Below are positions 20,254 through 29,947 of a DNA stretch of 64,000 bases, piece after piece (position 1 is the stretch's first letter; each line of letters begins with the position of its first letter). The translations under genes were made by a program, and so were the position numbers. The notes below the pieces were generated by a model. It ran no database searches. It saw nothing but the letters and a program-made list of their open reading frames with translations, and was not told the origin of the DNA. This DNA comes from Marisediminicola senii (lineage in GTDB: Bacteria > Actinomycetota > Actinomycetes > Actinomycetales > Microbacteriaceae): NCBI RefSeq assembly GCF_011057645.1, contig NZ_JAALGE010000005.1, forward strand, positions 25,489 through 89,488, written 5' to 3'.

Positions 20254-21039
20254 TCAGTACTCCTGGCTGATGAGGTTGTCCGGCACTTCCTGCGCCGCTT
20301 CTTCATCGACGAAGAACACCGTGCGCCTCACGCCCTTGGCGCCCGCCGCCGGTACCTCGATGATGCTCGCCCCCGCGAGGGCGAGGCCGAGGGCCGACGC
20401 CTTATCGGGGCCCGCCATGGCCAGCCAGATGCGCTCCGACGAATTGATCGCCGGCAGGGTCAGGCTGAGCCGCTCCGGTGGCGGCTTGGGGGAGTTGCGC
20501 ACCGCAATCGCCGTGGCAGCCTGCTCCCGCACCCCTGGGGCGTCGGGGAACAGCGAGGCGATGTGCCCGTCCGGTCCGACGCCGAGGAACGTGATCTCGA
20601 AGGTGGGGAGGGTGGAGCCATCGGCGGCATGCGCGGCGAGCTCGTCGGAGTACCGCGCCGCCGCAGCATCCAATGCCCCATCGTCCGACTCGGTGGCATC
20701 GTCGGGTGCCCCATACCGGTGCACGTTCGCCGCGGGGATGCCGACGTGGTCGAGCAGGGCGAGGTCGGCCTGCGTGTCGTTGCGTTCCTCGTGGCCGACG
20801 GGCAGCCACCGCTCGTCGCCCCACCAGACGTGAACCCTGGCCCAGTCGATGGAGTCGCGGGCGTGGGACTCGTTGATCGCCCCGAGGATACCGACGCCGA
20901 CCCGGCCGCCGGTGAGCACGACATGCGCCTCCGGCTTCTCGTCGAGGATGTCGATCATCTTGGTGATGAAGCGCGCGGCGACCGATCCGGTCAGTTCCTG
21001 GGCGTCCCTGTGTACGAGAACGCGGCGTTCGTTGGTCAT
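20254..21039 (-). CDS. pgl: 6-phosphogluconolactonase
   Basis: Hydrolyses 6-phosphogluconolactone, the second step of the oxidative pentose-phosphate pathway. The 261-residue protein is of the DevB/SOL type: LTGGRVG at 42-48 (usually TGGxT), GDERWLP at 74-80 and GPDGHIASLFP at 155-165. It is the last gene of the tkt-tal-pgi-zwf-opcA-pgl cluster and overlaps opcA by four bases, so translational coupling is likely. Confidence 0.93.
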   Translation of the reverse strand: MTNERRVLVHRDAQELTGSVAARFITKMIDILDEKPEAHVVLTGGRVGVGILGAINESHARDSIDWARVHVWWGDERWLPVGHEERNDTQADLALLDHVGIPAANVHRYGAPDDATESDDGALDAAAARYSDELAAHAADGSTLPTFEITFLGVGPDGHIASLFPDAPGVREQAATAIAVRNSPKPPPERLSLTLPAINSSERIWLAMAGPDKASALGLALAGASIIEVPAAGAKGVRRTVFFVDEEAAQEVPDNLISQEY

Positions 21040-22001
21040 GCTGCCGCCTCGTCCGAGACGGTGACGACCGGGTTGAACCCGTCGAGGCCCTGCGTGATGA
21101 CCTCGCCGAACAGGTCGTCGGGGTCGAGTCTGCGCAGTTCTTCGGCCAGGCAGTCGCGCATGCTGCGGCGCGGCAGCGAGATGTCGTGCGTCGGCTGGCC
21201 GGGCTGCACGAGGGTCACGATGCTCGCCTGCGTGCGTTCCAGTTCGATGGCACCCGAGGCCCGCTCGAGCTTGACACCGTGGATGCCGCTGGAGCCCGTC
21301 ACCGGCGGGGTGACCTCATGGATTACCGGAAGCTGCAGCTGCAGCTGCAACCACGCGGCCAGCAGAGTCGTCGACGGCGACACCTCGGCGCCGTGCACCT
21401 CCGCCGCCGAGATGGACTCGAACGGCGGCTGGTCGAGCACCGCGGCGAGCTGGGCGCGCCACAGGGTCAGGCGCGTCCACGAGAAGTCCGTGTCGCCGGG
21501 CGCATACGACGACGCGAGGCCCCGCAGGTAGGCGTGCGGGTCGGGCTGGGCGGCCGCGTCGGTGATGCGGCGCTGCGCGATCCGGCCGAGCGGCGACTCT
21601 GAGACCACCGCGGGTGCCTCGGCCGGCCACCATGCGACCACGGGGGCGTCGGGGAGCAGCAGCCCCGTGACGAGCCCCTCCTCGTCGTCGGCCATGTCGC
21701 CGTAGGCCTTCAGTACGATGACCTCGCTGGCGCCGGCGTCACCACCGACCCGGATCTGCGCATCGAGGCAGGTGTCTTCGTCGTCGGCGACCGATCCCGC
21801 GGTGGAGATCACGATCACGCGCATGGGGTGCTCGCGGGAGGCCTCGTTGGCCGCCTCGATCGCATCCTCCTCGTGGTCGATCTTCGTCGAGATGATGAGG
21901 GTCAGCACGCGGCCGAGGGCGACTGCGCCGCCCTCCTCGCGCAGCTGCACGAGCCGCTTCGAGATCTGGCTGGTGGTGGTGTTGGGCAGGTCGACGATCA
22001 T
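21036..22001 (-). CDS. opcA: Glucose-6-phosphate dehydrogenase assembly protein OpcA
   Basis: OpcA promotes assembly or activation of glucose-6-phosphate dehydrogenase and is found beside zwf in actinobacteria and cyanobacteria. The 321-residue protein begins MIVDLPNTTTSQISKRL, typical of the actinobacterial family. It has no enzymatic motif that I recognise. It overlaps zwf and pgl by four bases on each side, forming a coupled unit. Confidence 0.92.
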   Translation of the reverse strand: MIVDLPNTTTSQISKRLVQLREEGGAVALGRVLTLIISTKIDHEEDAIEAANEASREHPMRVIVISTAGSVADDEDTCLDAQIRVGGDAGASEVIVLKAYGDMADDEEGLVTGLLLPDAPVVAWWPAEAPAVVSESPLGRIAQRRITDAAAQPDPHAYLRGLASSYAPGDTDFSWTRLTLWRAQLAAVLDQPPFESISAAEVHGAEVSPSTTLLAAWLQLQLQLPVIHEVTPPVTGSSGIHGVKLERASGAIELERTQASIVTLVQPGQPTHDISLPRRSMRDCLAEELRRLDPDDLFGEVITQGLDGFNPVVTVSDEAAA

Positions 22002-23539
22002 GGGCGCCTCCAGGTTCGGCCGTCGCGGGCAAGGAGTTCGTCGGCGGATGCCGGGCCCCAGGTTCCTGGCCGGTATTGCTCCGGCTGCCCCTGGGTGGCC
22101 CAGAATTCCTCGATCGGGTCGAGGATCTTCCAGCTGAGTTCCACTTCGCGATGGCGGGGGAACAGGGGAGGGTCGCCGAGCAGCACGTCGAGGATCAGCC
22201 GCTCGTACGCCTCGGGGCTCGCCTCGGTGAAGGCGTGGCCGTATCCGAAGTCCATGGTCACGTCGCGTACCTGCACGCCGGCGCCGGGTACCTTCGAGCC
22301 GAACCGGATGGTGACGCCCTCGTCAGGCTGTACCCGGATCACGAGGGCGTTCTGGCCGAGTGCGGAGGTCTGGCTGGCGGCGAACAGGTGCTGGGGTGCG
22401 CGCTTGAAGACCACGGCGATCTCGGTCACGCGTCGGCCGAGCCGCTTTCCGGCACGTAGGTAGAACGGCACGCCAGCCCAGCGGCGGGTGCCGATGTCGA
22501 GTCGCATGGCAGCGAACGTCTCGGTAGTGGAGTCCGGGTTCATCCCGTCTTCCTCCAGGAAGCCGAGCACCTTCTCGCCACCCTGCCAGCCTCCGGAATA
22601 CTGCCCGCGGGCGGTCGCGGTCGAAAGGTCCTCTGGCAGGCGCACCGCCGACAGCACCTTCTCCTTCTCGGCACGGAGGTCGCCGGCGTCGAACGACACG
22701 GGCTCTTCCATCGCGGTGAGGGCGAGAAGCTGCAGCAGGTGGTTCTGGATCACGTCACGGGCAGCACCGATGCCGTCGTAGTATCCGGCGCGACCGCCGA
22801 CGCCGATGTCCTCGGCCATGGTGATCTGCACGTGGTCGACGTAGTTGGCGTTCCACAGGGGCTCGTACAACTGGTTGGCGAAGCGCAGCGCGAGGATGTT
22901 CTGCACCGTCTCCTTGCCCAGGTAGTGGTCGATGCGGAACACCGAGTCGGGCGGGAACACCGACTCGACGACGTCGTTCAGTTCGATCGCGGTCTTCAGG
23001 TCGCTGCCGAACGGCTTCTCGATCACAACGCGGCGCCACTGGCCGTCCTTCTGCTCGGCGAGGCCGGAGCGGCGCAGCTGCTCGGTGACCTGCGGGAACG
23101 ACTTCGGCGGGATCGACAGGTAGAACGCGTGGTTGCCCATTGTTCCCCGGTTCTCGTCGAGCTCCTCGACCGTGGCCTTGAGGTTGGCGAAGGCCTCGTC
23201 ATCGTCGAACTCTCCCTGTACGAAGCGGATGCCCTGGGCGAGCTGCGTCCAGACGTCTTCGTCGTACGGGGTCCTGGCGTACTTCTTGACGGCCTCGTGC
23301 ACGACCTCCTCGAAGTCCTGGGTCTCCCAGTCGCGACGGGCGAACCCGACGAGGGCGAACCCCGGCGGCAGCAGTCCGCGGTTGGCGAGGTCGTAGACCG
23401 CCGGCATCAGCTTCTTGCGCGACAGGTCACCCGTCACGCCGAAGATGATCAGGCCGCTCGGCCCCGCGATGCGGTTGAGCCGCCGGTCGGTCGCTAGTCT
23501 CAGCGGGTTGAATTCTGGGGTGATCTCCACCGGAGACAT
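21998..23539 (-). CDS. zwf: Glucose-6-phosphate 1-dehydrogenase
   Basis: Oxidises glucose 6-phosphate to 6-phosphogluconolactone with NAD(P). The 513 residues contain the dinucleotide motif GVTGDLSRKK at 34-43 and the active-site RIDHYLGKE with His205. The ATG at 23539 has AAGGAGAA just upstream and gives the usual length; a longer frame to 23590 lacks such support. The gap to pgi is 70 bases, and it overlaps opcA by four bases. Confidence 0.96.
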   Translation of the reverse strand: MSPVEITPEFNPLRLATDRRLNRIAGPSGLIIFGVTGDLSRKKLMPAVYDLANRGLLPPGFALVGFARRDWETQDFEEVVHEAVKKYARTPYDEDVWTQLAQGIRFVQGEFDDDEAFANLKATVEELDENRGTMGNHAFYLSIPPKSFPQVTEQLRRSGLAEQKDGQWRRVVIEKPFGSDLKTAIELNDVVESVFPPDSVFRIDHYLGKETVQNILALRFANQLYEPLWNANYVDHVQITMAEDIGVGGRAGYYDGIGAARDVIQNHLLQLLALTAMEEPVSFDAGDLRAEKEKVLSAVRLPEDLSTATARGQYSGGWQGGEKVLGFLEEDGMNPDSTTETFAAMRLDIGTRRWAGVPFYLRAGKRLGRRVTEIAVVFKRAPQHLFAASQTSALGQNALVIRVQPDEGVTIRFGSKVPGAGVQVRDVTMDFGYGHAFTEASPEAYERLILDVLLGDPPLFPRHREVELSWKILDPIEEFWATQGQPEQYRPGTWGPASADELLARDGRTWRRP

Positions 23540-23609
23540 TGTTCTCCTTGCGATATTGGCTGGTGCGTGACCGCCCACGGGAGGCGTCACTGGTCACTGC
23601 ACGGTGTTC

Positions 23610-25205
23610 TCACTGCACGGTGTTGAAGATACTGCCTGTCGTCGCCGCGTCGGTGATGGTGAGGGTGAGCACGGGGCGACCATGGTCCGCGAGCACTCCC
23701 GCGTCACCGGCCGCCTGCGCCTGGATGAGTTGCCCGAAGGTGAACGGGCGACCGGGGATCTCGAGGTCCCTGGGGGCGTCTGCGGTGATCTGCAGGAACG
23801 CTCCGGTCGCGGGCCCGCCCTTGTGGAACTGGCCGGTGGAGTGCAGGAACCGTGGCCCCCACCCGAAGGTGACGGGTCGGCCGAGGCGCGCGGCGAGCAG
23901 GGAGCGCAGCTCGGCGAGTTCGGTCATCGCGTCGCGATCGACGTATGCCTGCACCGCGAGGTACCCGTCGGGGCCGACGGCGGCGAGCAGGCGGTCGACC
24001 GCGGCTTTTGCCGAGTCCGTACCGTCGACGACCGATGGGGTGCCGCGCACGGCGAGGCCGGCATCGACGAAGGCGGGAGCCGACTGTTCGGGGCGTTCGT
24101 CGAGCAGTGCCCGAGCCCTGAGCTTGGCCGACTCGACGTCGGGTTGGTCGAACGGGTTGATGCCGAGCAGTCGCCCGGCCACCGCGGTCGCGAACTCCCA
24201 GACCAGAATCTGGGCGCCGATGGTGCCGCTGATCTCGATCTCGCCGTCGATAAGGCTCTCGGTCGCGCGCTTGTCGTGCACGAGGCGCACGACCTGGAGG
24301 TCATCGACCCTCGCCGAGAGCTCCGGGGCATCCAGTTCGAGAACGACGGGGAGGATGCCGCGGCCGTCCTTGCCGGTGGACTCTGCGAGCAGCTGCTCCA
24401 CCCATTCCCCGAACCCGATCAGGTAGGTACCGTCGGAGACGATCCCCAGTGCCGACGGCTGGGGACGCTGGCCAGCGATGGCCGCACCCAGCACGAGGCC
24501 GGGGTTGTCCTCGTGGTCGAGGGCGAGCCGCAGGGCGACCGAGTCCGCGTCGTCGAGGAGGTGCTGGATGTCGACACCGGCGAGCCCAGACGGCACGAGG
24601 CCGAAGGCGGTCAGTGCCGAGTACCTGCCACCGACGTTCGGGTCGGCGTTGAAGACGCGGTACCCGTCGGCGCGCGCGGAGAGGTCGAGCGGCGACCCCG
24701 GATCGGTGACGACCACGATCCGCTCGATCGGATCGATGCCGGCTTCGCGGAACGCGTGCTCGAATGCGCGCTTCTGGCTGTCGGTCTCGATGGTCGACCC
24801 GGACTTCGACGACACGACGAGGGCGGTGGTCTCGAGCTGGTGTTCCAGTGCCGACAGCACCTGGCCGGGGTCCGTGGCATCCAATACCGTCAGGGGCACG
24901 CCGGCAGTGCGGGTGATCAGCTCGGGAGCGAGCGACGATCCTCCCATGCCGGCCAGCACGATCCGGCTGACGCCATCCTCGCGCAACCGGTCACGCAGGG
25001 CGATGATGTCGGGAACGAGCCCCGCGGAGACGGACACCGCCTCGATCCAGCCCAGGCGTCCTCCGGCCTCGGCGGCCGCATCGGCACCCCACAGGCTGTC
25101 GTCCTGCGTGGTGATTCCCGATGCGACCATGTCGCTGATCAGCTGGGGCAGAACCCGGTCCACCGCTTCGGCCGCGGCGCCGCTGACAGCGACATCGAAT
25201 GTCAC
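23610..25205 (-). CDS. pgi: Glucose-6-phosphate isomerase
   Basis: Interconverts glucose 6-phosphate and fructose 6-phosphate, linking glycolysis and the pentose-phosphate cluster in which it sits. The 531-residue protein shows the phosphate-binding SKSGSTIET around residues 131-140 and [10 protein letters not shown] near the N-terminal third. This is the divergent actinobacterial form found between tal and zwf. The GTG at 25205 overlaps the tal stop (GTGA), fixing the start; a much longer open frame running through tal is a shadow. Confidence 0.92.
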   Translation of the reverse strand: MTFDVAVSGAAAEAVDRVLPQLISDMVASGITTQDDSLWGADAAAEAGGRLGWIEAVSVSAGLVPDIIALRDRLREDGVSRIVLAGMGGSSLAPELITRTAGVPLTVLDATDPGQVLSALEHQLETTALVVSSKSGSTIETDSQKRAFEHAFREAGIDPIERIVVVTDPGSPLDLSARADGYRVFNADPNVGGRYSALTAFGLVPSGLAGVDIQHLLDDADSVALRLALDHEDNPGLVLGAAIAGQRPQPSALGIVSDGTYLIGFGEWVEQLLAESTGKDGRGILPVVLELDAPELSARVDDLQVVRLVHDKRATESLIDGEIEISGTIGAQILVWEFATAVAGRLLGINPFDQPDVESAKLRARALLDERPEQSAPAFVDAGLAVRGTPSVVDGTDSAKAAVDRLLAAVGPDGYLAVQAYVDRDAMTELAELRSLLAARLGRPVTFGWGPRFLHSTGQFHKGGPATGAFLQITADAPRDLEIPGRPFTFGQLIQAQAAGDAGVLADHGRPVLTLTITDAATTGSIFNTVQ

Positions 25206-26383
25206 TGGGCGGACTCCGGGGTGATCGACGCGGGCTCGGAGTTGATGTCCTTCTCGTCGGACTTCGAGGGGGCGGCAGCCTCGAGGGCCGCGGTCACGGT
25301 GTCGAGCAGCTCGTTCCACGAGACGACGAACTTGTCGACTCCTTCGCGTTCGAGCAGCTCGGTGACCTCGTCGTACGAGATGCCGAGTGCGTCGATCGCG
25401 TCGAGTACGCCGTTCGCCTCGTCGTACGAGCCGGTGACGCGGTCGCCGGTGATGACGGCGTGGTCGAACGTCGCGTCGAGGGTCTTCTCCGGCATCGTGT
25501 TCACGACGTCGGCGACGGCCAGCTCGGTCACGTAGAGCGTGTCGGGCAACGACGGGTCCTTGACACCGGTGGATGCCCACAGCGGGCGCTGCTTGTTGGC
25601 GCCCGCGGCAAGGAGGCCGGCTGCACGCTCGGTGGCGAACGACTGCTCGAAGGCCTGGTAGGCGAGCTGGGCGTTGGCGACGCCCGCCTTGCTCTTCAGT
25701 GCGGTGGCCTCGTCGGTGCCGATGGCGATCAGGCGCTTGTCGATTTCGCTGTCGACGCGAGAGACGAAGAACGAGGCGACGGAGTGGATGGTCGACAGGT
25801 CGTGGCCGGCAGCCTTCGCGCGCTCGAGGCCGGTCAGGTAGGCGTTGATGACCTCGCGGTAGCGCTCGAGGCTGAAGATCAGGGTCACGTTGACGCTGAT
25901 GCCCTCGGCGATGGTGTCGGCGATCGCTTCGAGGCCCTCGACGGTGGCGGGGATCTTGATCATCGCGTTGGGGCGGTTGACCTTGGCCCACAGGCGCTTG
26001 GCCTCTTCGAACGTTCCATTGGCGTCGTGTGCCAGGCCGGGTTCGACCTCGATCGACACGCGACCGTCGAATCCGTTCGTGGTGTCGTAGACCTCACGGA
26101 AGATGTCGCTCGCGCTGGCGACGTCGTCGGTGGTGATCTCGAAGACCGCGTCGATGACGTTCGTGCCGTTCGCGGCGAGGTCGGCGACTTGCGCGTCGTA
26201 TGCCTCGCCCTTGGCGAGGGCGCTGGCGAAGATGGTCGGGTTGGTGGTGATGCCGACGACGTTCTTCTCGGCGATCAGCTTCTGCAGCCCGCCCGAGTTG
26301 ATGCGCTCGCGCGACAGGTCATCGAGCCAGATGCTGACGCCGACGGCGGAGAGTTCTGCGGTGGGGGTGATGTTCTCACTCAT
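25202..26383 (-). CDS. tal: Transaldolase
   Basis: Non-oxidative pentose-phosphate enzyme moving a dihydroxyacetone unit between sugar phosphates. The 393-residue protein is the longer actinobacterial type. The Schiff-base lysine is Lys143 in MIKIPAT; the N-terminal [10 protein letters not shown] and [10 protein letters not shown] are family hallmarks. GAAAGAAG precedes the ATG. It follows tkt by 72 bases and overlaps pgi by four. Confidence 0.95.
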   Translation of the reverse strand: MSENITPTAELSAVGVSIWLDDLSRERINSGGLQKLIAEKNVVGITTNPTIFASALAKGEAYDAQVADLAANGTNVIDAVFEITTDDVASASDIFREVYDTTNGFDGRVSIEVEPGLAHDANGTFEEAKRLWAKVNRPNAMIKIPATVEGLEAIADTIAEGISVNVTLIFSLERYREVINAYLTGLERAKAAGHDLSTIHSVASFFVSRVDSEIDKRLIAIGTDEATALKSKAGVANAQLAYQAFEQSFATERAAGLLAAGANKQRPLWASTGVKDPSLPDTLYVTELAVADVVNTMPEKTLDATFDHAVITGDRVTGSYDEANGVLDAIDALGISYDEVTELLEREGVDKFVVSWNELLDTVTAALEAAAPSKSDEKDINSEPASITPESAQ

Positions 26384-26455
26384 GGAATCTTCTTTCCCGT
26401 AAATCTTGTGGTGCTGGAGGGTGCGTGGAGGGGCCCGCCTGTTCGGCGGACCCCG

Positions 26456-28549
26456 CTAGACAGCGGAGAGCGAGTCCTTGGCTGCTGCCACGACGTGTTC
26501 CGTGGTCATGCCGAACTCGCGGTACAGCGTTTCGTAGTCGGCCGACGCACCGAAGTGCTCGATCGACACGCTGCGGCCGGCGTCACCGATGAGGTCGCGC
26601 CATCCGAGTGCGAGACCGGCTTCGACGGAGACACGGGCGCGAATCGCCGCGGGGAGCACCGACTCGCGGTACTCGGCGGGCTGCTCGGCGAACCACTCGA
26701 GGCTGGGGGCGGAGACGACGCGCGCGCCGGTTCCTTCCTCGGCCAGTGCCGCGCGGGCCTCGATGGCGAACTGCACCTCGGAGCCGGTCGCGATGATGAT
26801 GACGTCCGGCGTTCCATTCGCCGCCTCGGCGAGCACGTAGGCGCCCTTGGCGACGTGGTGTGCTGCCGCGAAAGTCTCGCCCTCAGCGACGTCGGTTCCG
26901 CGCTCGAAGACGGGCAGGTTCTGGCGGGAGAGCACGATGCCTGCCGGTCCGCGGCGGCGACCGAGGATGGCGTGCCAGGCGTGCGCGGTCTCGTTCGCAT
27001 CGGCGGGGCGCACCACGTCGAGGCCCGGGATCGCCCGGAGTGCGGCGAGCTGCTCGACCGGCTGGTGGGTCGGGCCGTCGCCGCCGAGGGCGACCGAGTC
27101 GTGGGTCCAGACGAAGATCGACGGCGCCTGCATGAGGGCCGCAAGACGCACGGCCGGGCGCATGTAGTCGCTGAAGATCAGGAACGTTCCGCCGAAGGGG
27201 CGGGTGTTCCCGTGCAGCACGATGCCGTTGAGGATGGCGCCCATGGCGTGCTCCCGGATGCCGAAGTGCAGCACGCGACCGTAAGGGTTACCCGTCCATT
27301 CGCCGGTGGAGTGCTCGCTCGGGATGAACGATGCGCCCGACTCGATGGTGGTGTTGTTCGACTCCGCGAGGTCGGCCGATCCGCCCCACAGTTCGGGGAT
27401 GACCTCGCCGAGGGCGTTCAGCACCTTGCCGGATGCGGCGCGGGTGGAGACGTCCTTGTCGGTGGGGAACTGGGGGAGGGCGTTGACGACACCCTCGGGC
27501 AGGTCGCCCGCGAGGACCCGGTCGAGCAGCTCGCGCTTCTCGGGGTTCGCGCTCGACCAAGCGGCGAACTGCTCGTCCCACTCGGCGTGGGCGGCCTGTC
27601 CGCGCTCGACGGCCTTGCGGGTGTGGGCGAGAACGTCGTCCTCGACCGCGAAGCTCTTCTCGGGGTCGAAGCCCAGCAGCTCCTTGACGGCGCCGAGCTC
27701 TTCTGCACCGAGCGCCGACCCGTGGATCTTGCCGGTGTTCTGCTTCTTGGGCGACGGCCAGCCGATGATGGTGCGCAGGATGATCAGCGACGGACGGTCG
27801 GTCTCGGCCTTGGCGGCATCGATCGCGGCGTTGAGTTCGACGAGGTCTTCGTTGTAGTCGCCGGTCTTCTTCCAGTCGACGACCTGCACGTGCCAGTGGT
27901 ACGCCTCGTAGCGCGCCTTGACGTCTTCGGTGAAGGCGATGTTGGTGTCGTCTTCGATCGAGATCTGGTTGCTGTCGTAGATGGCGATCAGGTTGCCGAG
28001 CTTCTGGTGCCCGGCGAGCGACGACGCCTCGCTGGTGATGCCCTCCTGGAGGTCACCGTCGCCGGCGATCGTATAGATGTAGTGGTCGAACGGGCTCTCG
28101 CCTGCCGGGGTCTCCGGGTCGAAGAGACCGCGTTCGAAGCGAGCGGCATACGCGAAGCCGACGGCCGAGGCGAGGCCCTGGCCGAGCGGACCCGTGGTGA
28201 TCTCGACGCCGTCGGTGTGGCCGTATTCCGGGTGGCCGGGGGTCTTCGAGCCCCAGGTGCGCAGTGCCTCGAGGTCTTCGAGCTCGAGGCCGTAGCCGCC
28301 CAGGTAGAACTGCACGTACTGGGTGAGCGAGCTGTGGCCCACTGACAGGATGAAGCGGTCGCGACCGATCCACGTGCTGTCACTGGGGTCGCGGCGCATG
28401 ACCTTCTGGAACAGCAGGTAGGCGGCGGGCGCGAGGCTCATCGCCGTGCCGGGGTGGCCGTTCCCCACCTTCTCCACGGCGTCCGCCGCAAGGATTCTGG
28501 CGGTGTCGACCGCTCTGCTGTCGATGGCATCCCACTGGAGTTCTGGCAC
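26456..28549 (-). CDS. tkt: Transketolase
   Basis: Thiamine diphosphate enzyme moving two-carbon units in the pentose-phosphate pathway. The 697-residue protein has GNGHPGTAMSLAP with His32, the ThDP motif GDGDLQEG around 162-169, and a pyrimidine-binding domain (LRAIPGLDVVRPADANET). I prefer the GTG at 28549 (VPELQWDAIDSRAV), preceded at a distance by GAAGGG; an in-frame ATG at 28612 would add 21 residues unlike the family. It is first in the minus-strand cluster and has a long untranslated leader. Confidence 0.95.
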   Translation of the reverse strand: MPELQWDAIDSRAVDTARILAADAVEKVGNGHPGTAMSLAPAAYLLFQKVMRRDPSDSTWIGRDRFILSVGHSSLTQYVQFYLGGYGLELEDLEALRTWGSKTPGHPEYGHTDGVEITTGPLGQGLASAVGFAYAARFERGLFDPETPAGESPFDHYIYTIAGDGDLQEGITSEASSLAGHQKLGNLIAIYDSNQISIEDDTNIAFTEDVKARYEAYHWHVQVVDWKKTGDYNEDLVELNAAIDAAKAETDRPSLIILRTIIGWPSPKKQNTGKIHGSALGAEELGAVKELLGFDPEKSFAVEDDVLAHTRKAVERGQAAHAEWDEQFAAWSSANPEKRELLDRVLAGDLPEGVVNALPQFPTDKDVSTRAASGKVLNALGEVIPELWGGSADLAESNNTTIESGASFIPSEHSTGEWTGNPYGRVLHFGIREHAMGAILNGIVLHGNTRPFGGTFLIFSDYMRPAVRLAALMQAPSIFVWTHDSVALGGDGPTHQPVEQLAALRAIPGLDVVRPADANETAHAWHAILGRRRGPAGIVLSRQNLPVFERGTDVAEGETFAAAHHVAKGAYVLAEAANGTPDVIIIATGSEVQFAIEARAALAEEGTGARVVSAPSLEWFAEQPAEYRESVLPAAIRARVSVEAGLALGWRDLIGDAGRSVSIEHFGASADYETLYREFGMTTEHVVAAAKDSLSAV

Positions 28550-28875
28550 TGGACGGTGACCCTTCGTTGGCAATGGTTTGGCCAGCACCGCAATCCGCCG
28601 CCGCACCGCCACCTTCAGGGTGGTGGTGCTTGCACGAGGACTCCGCAGCGGAACACGCTGGGGGAGTTGTGGGGGAGTGGTTTGCTGTAGCTGGCAACTA
28701 ACTTCCAGTATAGATAAGTTGTTCAGCTAACGGCGAGCTTCGGCCGCCCCGTTGCGCCGCGTCGGCACGGGGGGTAGGCCGGGCGCACTCCCGCGGCGGC
28801 TCCGCGCGCACCCCGACAGTTGCCCAGTGAGCATCGCGTAGACTTTATCCTTGAATACGCGTCGTTAGAGGAGTA
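28550..28875. promoter_or_regulatory. Divergent control region between tkt and ctaB, with tkt leader hairpin
   Basis: This 326-base stretch has no credible gene. On the minus strand TATACT at 28707-28712 is the best -10 for tkt, implying a leader of about 150 bases that includes an 11-bp imperfect hairpin at 28603-28629 (loop TTCAG on the plus strand). On the plus strand TAGACT at 28839-28844 is a likely -10 for ctaB with a 25-base leader carrying GAGGAG. The 28614-28680 part is purine-rich and I see nothing further in it. Confidence 0.5.
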
Positions 28876-29796
28876 ATGAAAGTAGTCGAACGAACCGATT
28901 TCTCCCGCGACAAGCTCGGTTTCACTGATAAGGCGCGTGCATACCTCGCGCTGACGAAACCCCGGGTCATCGAGTTGCTCTTGGTGACTACCGCGCCGGT
29001 GATGATCCTGGCGCAGGGGGGCATCCCCAACCTCTGGCTCGTCCTCGCGACTCTCATCGGCGGATCGCTCAGCGCCGGGTCCGCTGGGGCGTTCAACTGC
29101 TACCTCGACCGCGACATCGACCGCGTAATGAACCGCACCAAGAATCGGCCCCTGGTCACGGGAGCGCTCACCGACCGTGAGGCACTCGTCTTCGCCTGGG
29201 TGGTGGGTTTCGCGTCGATCGCCTGGCTGGCCGTCACCACGAACCTGCTCGCGGCCGCCCTGTCGGCGGCGGCCATCTTCTTCTACGTCGTGGTGTACAC
29301 GCTGTGGCTCAAGCGCCGCACCTCGCAGAACATCATCTGGGGCGGTATCGCTGGATGCTTCCCCGTCGTCATCGGCTGGGCCGCGGTCACTGGATCGCTG
29401 AGCTGGGCGCCGCTGATCCTGTTCGGTGTCGTGTTCCTCTGGACGCCCCCGCACTACTGGCCGCTCTCGATGCGCTACCGCGCCGACTACGCCGCCGTCA
29501 ACGTGCCGATGCTCGCCGTGGTGCGGGGACGGTCCGTCGTCGGGCTGCAGATCGTGCTGTACGCCTGGGCGACCGTGGTCTGCTCGCTGCTGCTCATTCC
29601 CGTCGCCCCGATGGGCATCCTGTACAGCGTCGTCGCCGTCGTCGCCGGTGGCTGGTTCATCGTCGAGGCGCACCGCCTGTACAGCGGAGCGATCCGGCAC
29701 AGCGAGGTCAAGCCCATGCGCGTATTCCACGGCTCGATCTCGTACCTCACGCTGCTGTTCGTCGCCGTCGGCGTCGACCCGCTACTGCCGTTCTAG
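28876..29796 (+). CDS. ctaB: Protoheme IX farnesyltransferase (heme O synthase)
   Basis: Membrane prenyltransferase attaching farnesyl to heme B to make heme O, the precursor of heme A for cytochrome c oxidase. The 306-residue protein has multiple transmembrane helices and the UbiA-family motif [20 protein letters not shown] at 74-93, with the metal-diphosphate aspartates. GAGGAG lies five bases before the ATG. It converges on ctaA, the next enzyme of the same pathway. Confidence 0.95.
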   Translation: MKVVERTDFSRDKLGFTDKARAYLALTKPRVIELLLVTTAPVMILAQGGIPNLWLVLATLIGGSLSAGSAGAFNCYLDRDIDRVMNRTKNRPLVTGALTDREALVFAWVVGFASIAWLAVTTNLLAAALSAAAIFFYVVVYTLWLKRRTSQNIIWGGIAGCFPVVIGWAAVTGSLSWAPLILFGVVFLWTPPHYWPLSMRYRADYAAVNVPMLAVVRGRSVVGLQIVLYAWATVVCSLLLIPVAPMGILYSVVAVVAGGWFIVEAHRLYSGAIRHSEVKPMRVFHGSISYLTLLFVAVGVDPLLPF

Positions 29797-29797
29797 C

Positions 29798-29854
29798 AGC
29801 CGGTCCGGTACGCCGGGCGGGGATCGACCGAGCCGGTCCGGTACGCCGGGCGGG
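29798..29854. repeat. Two 24-bp direct repeats between ctaB and ctaA
   Basis: Identical 24-base copies at 29798-29821 and 29831-29854 are separated by nine bases (33-bp period). The unit contains CCGGTCCGG, itself a palindrome. They begin two bases after the ctaB stop, in the 151-base gap between convergent genes, and may act as a terminator-like or spacer element. Confidence 0.85.
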
Positions 29855-29947
29855 AACCGGTTGACGCTGCCGACAGTGTCGCGCCAGAGGTTCGGATTGG
29901 CCAGGAGAATAGGCCACACCGCGCTTGGGCGACGATGCAAGTCCCAG

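Noticed and set aside
23610..25991. A 793-codon minus-strand frame that contains pgi
   Set aside because: Only the part from GTG 25205 encodes pgi. The upstream part is arginine-rich and overlaps the tal gene in another frame.
25199..28345. A 1048-codon plus-strand frame across tal and tkt
   Set aside because: Antisense to two clear enzymes with intact catalytic residues; low-complexity Asp/Gly/Val composition without any domain.
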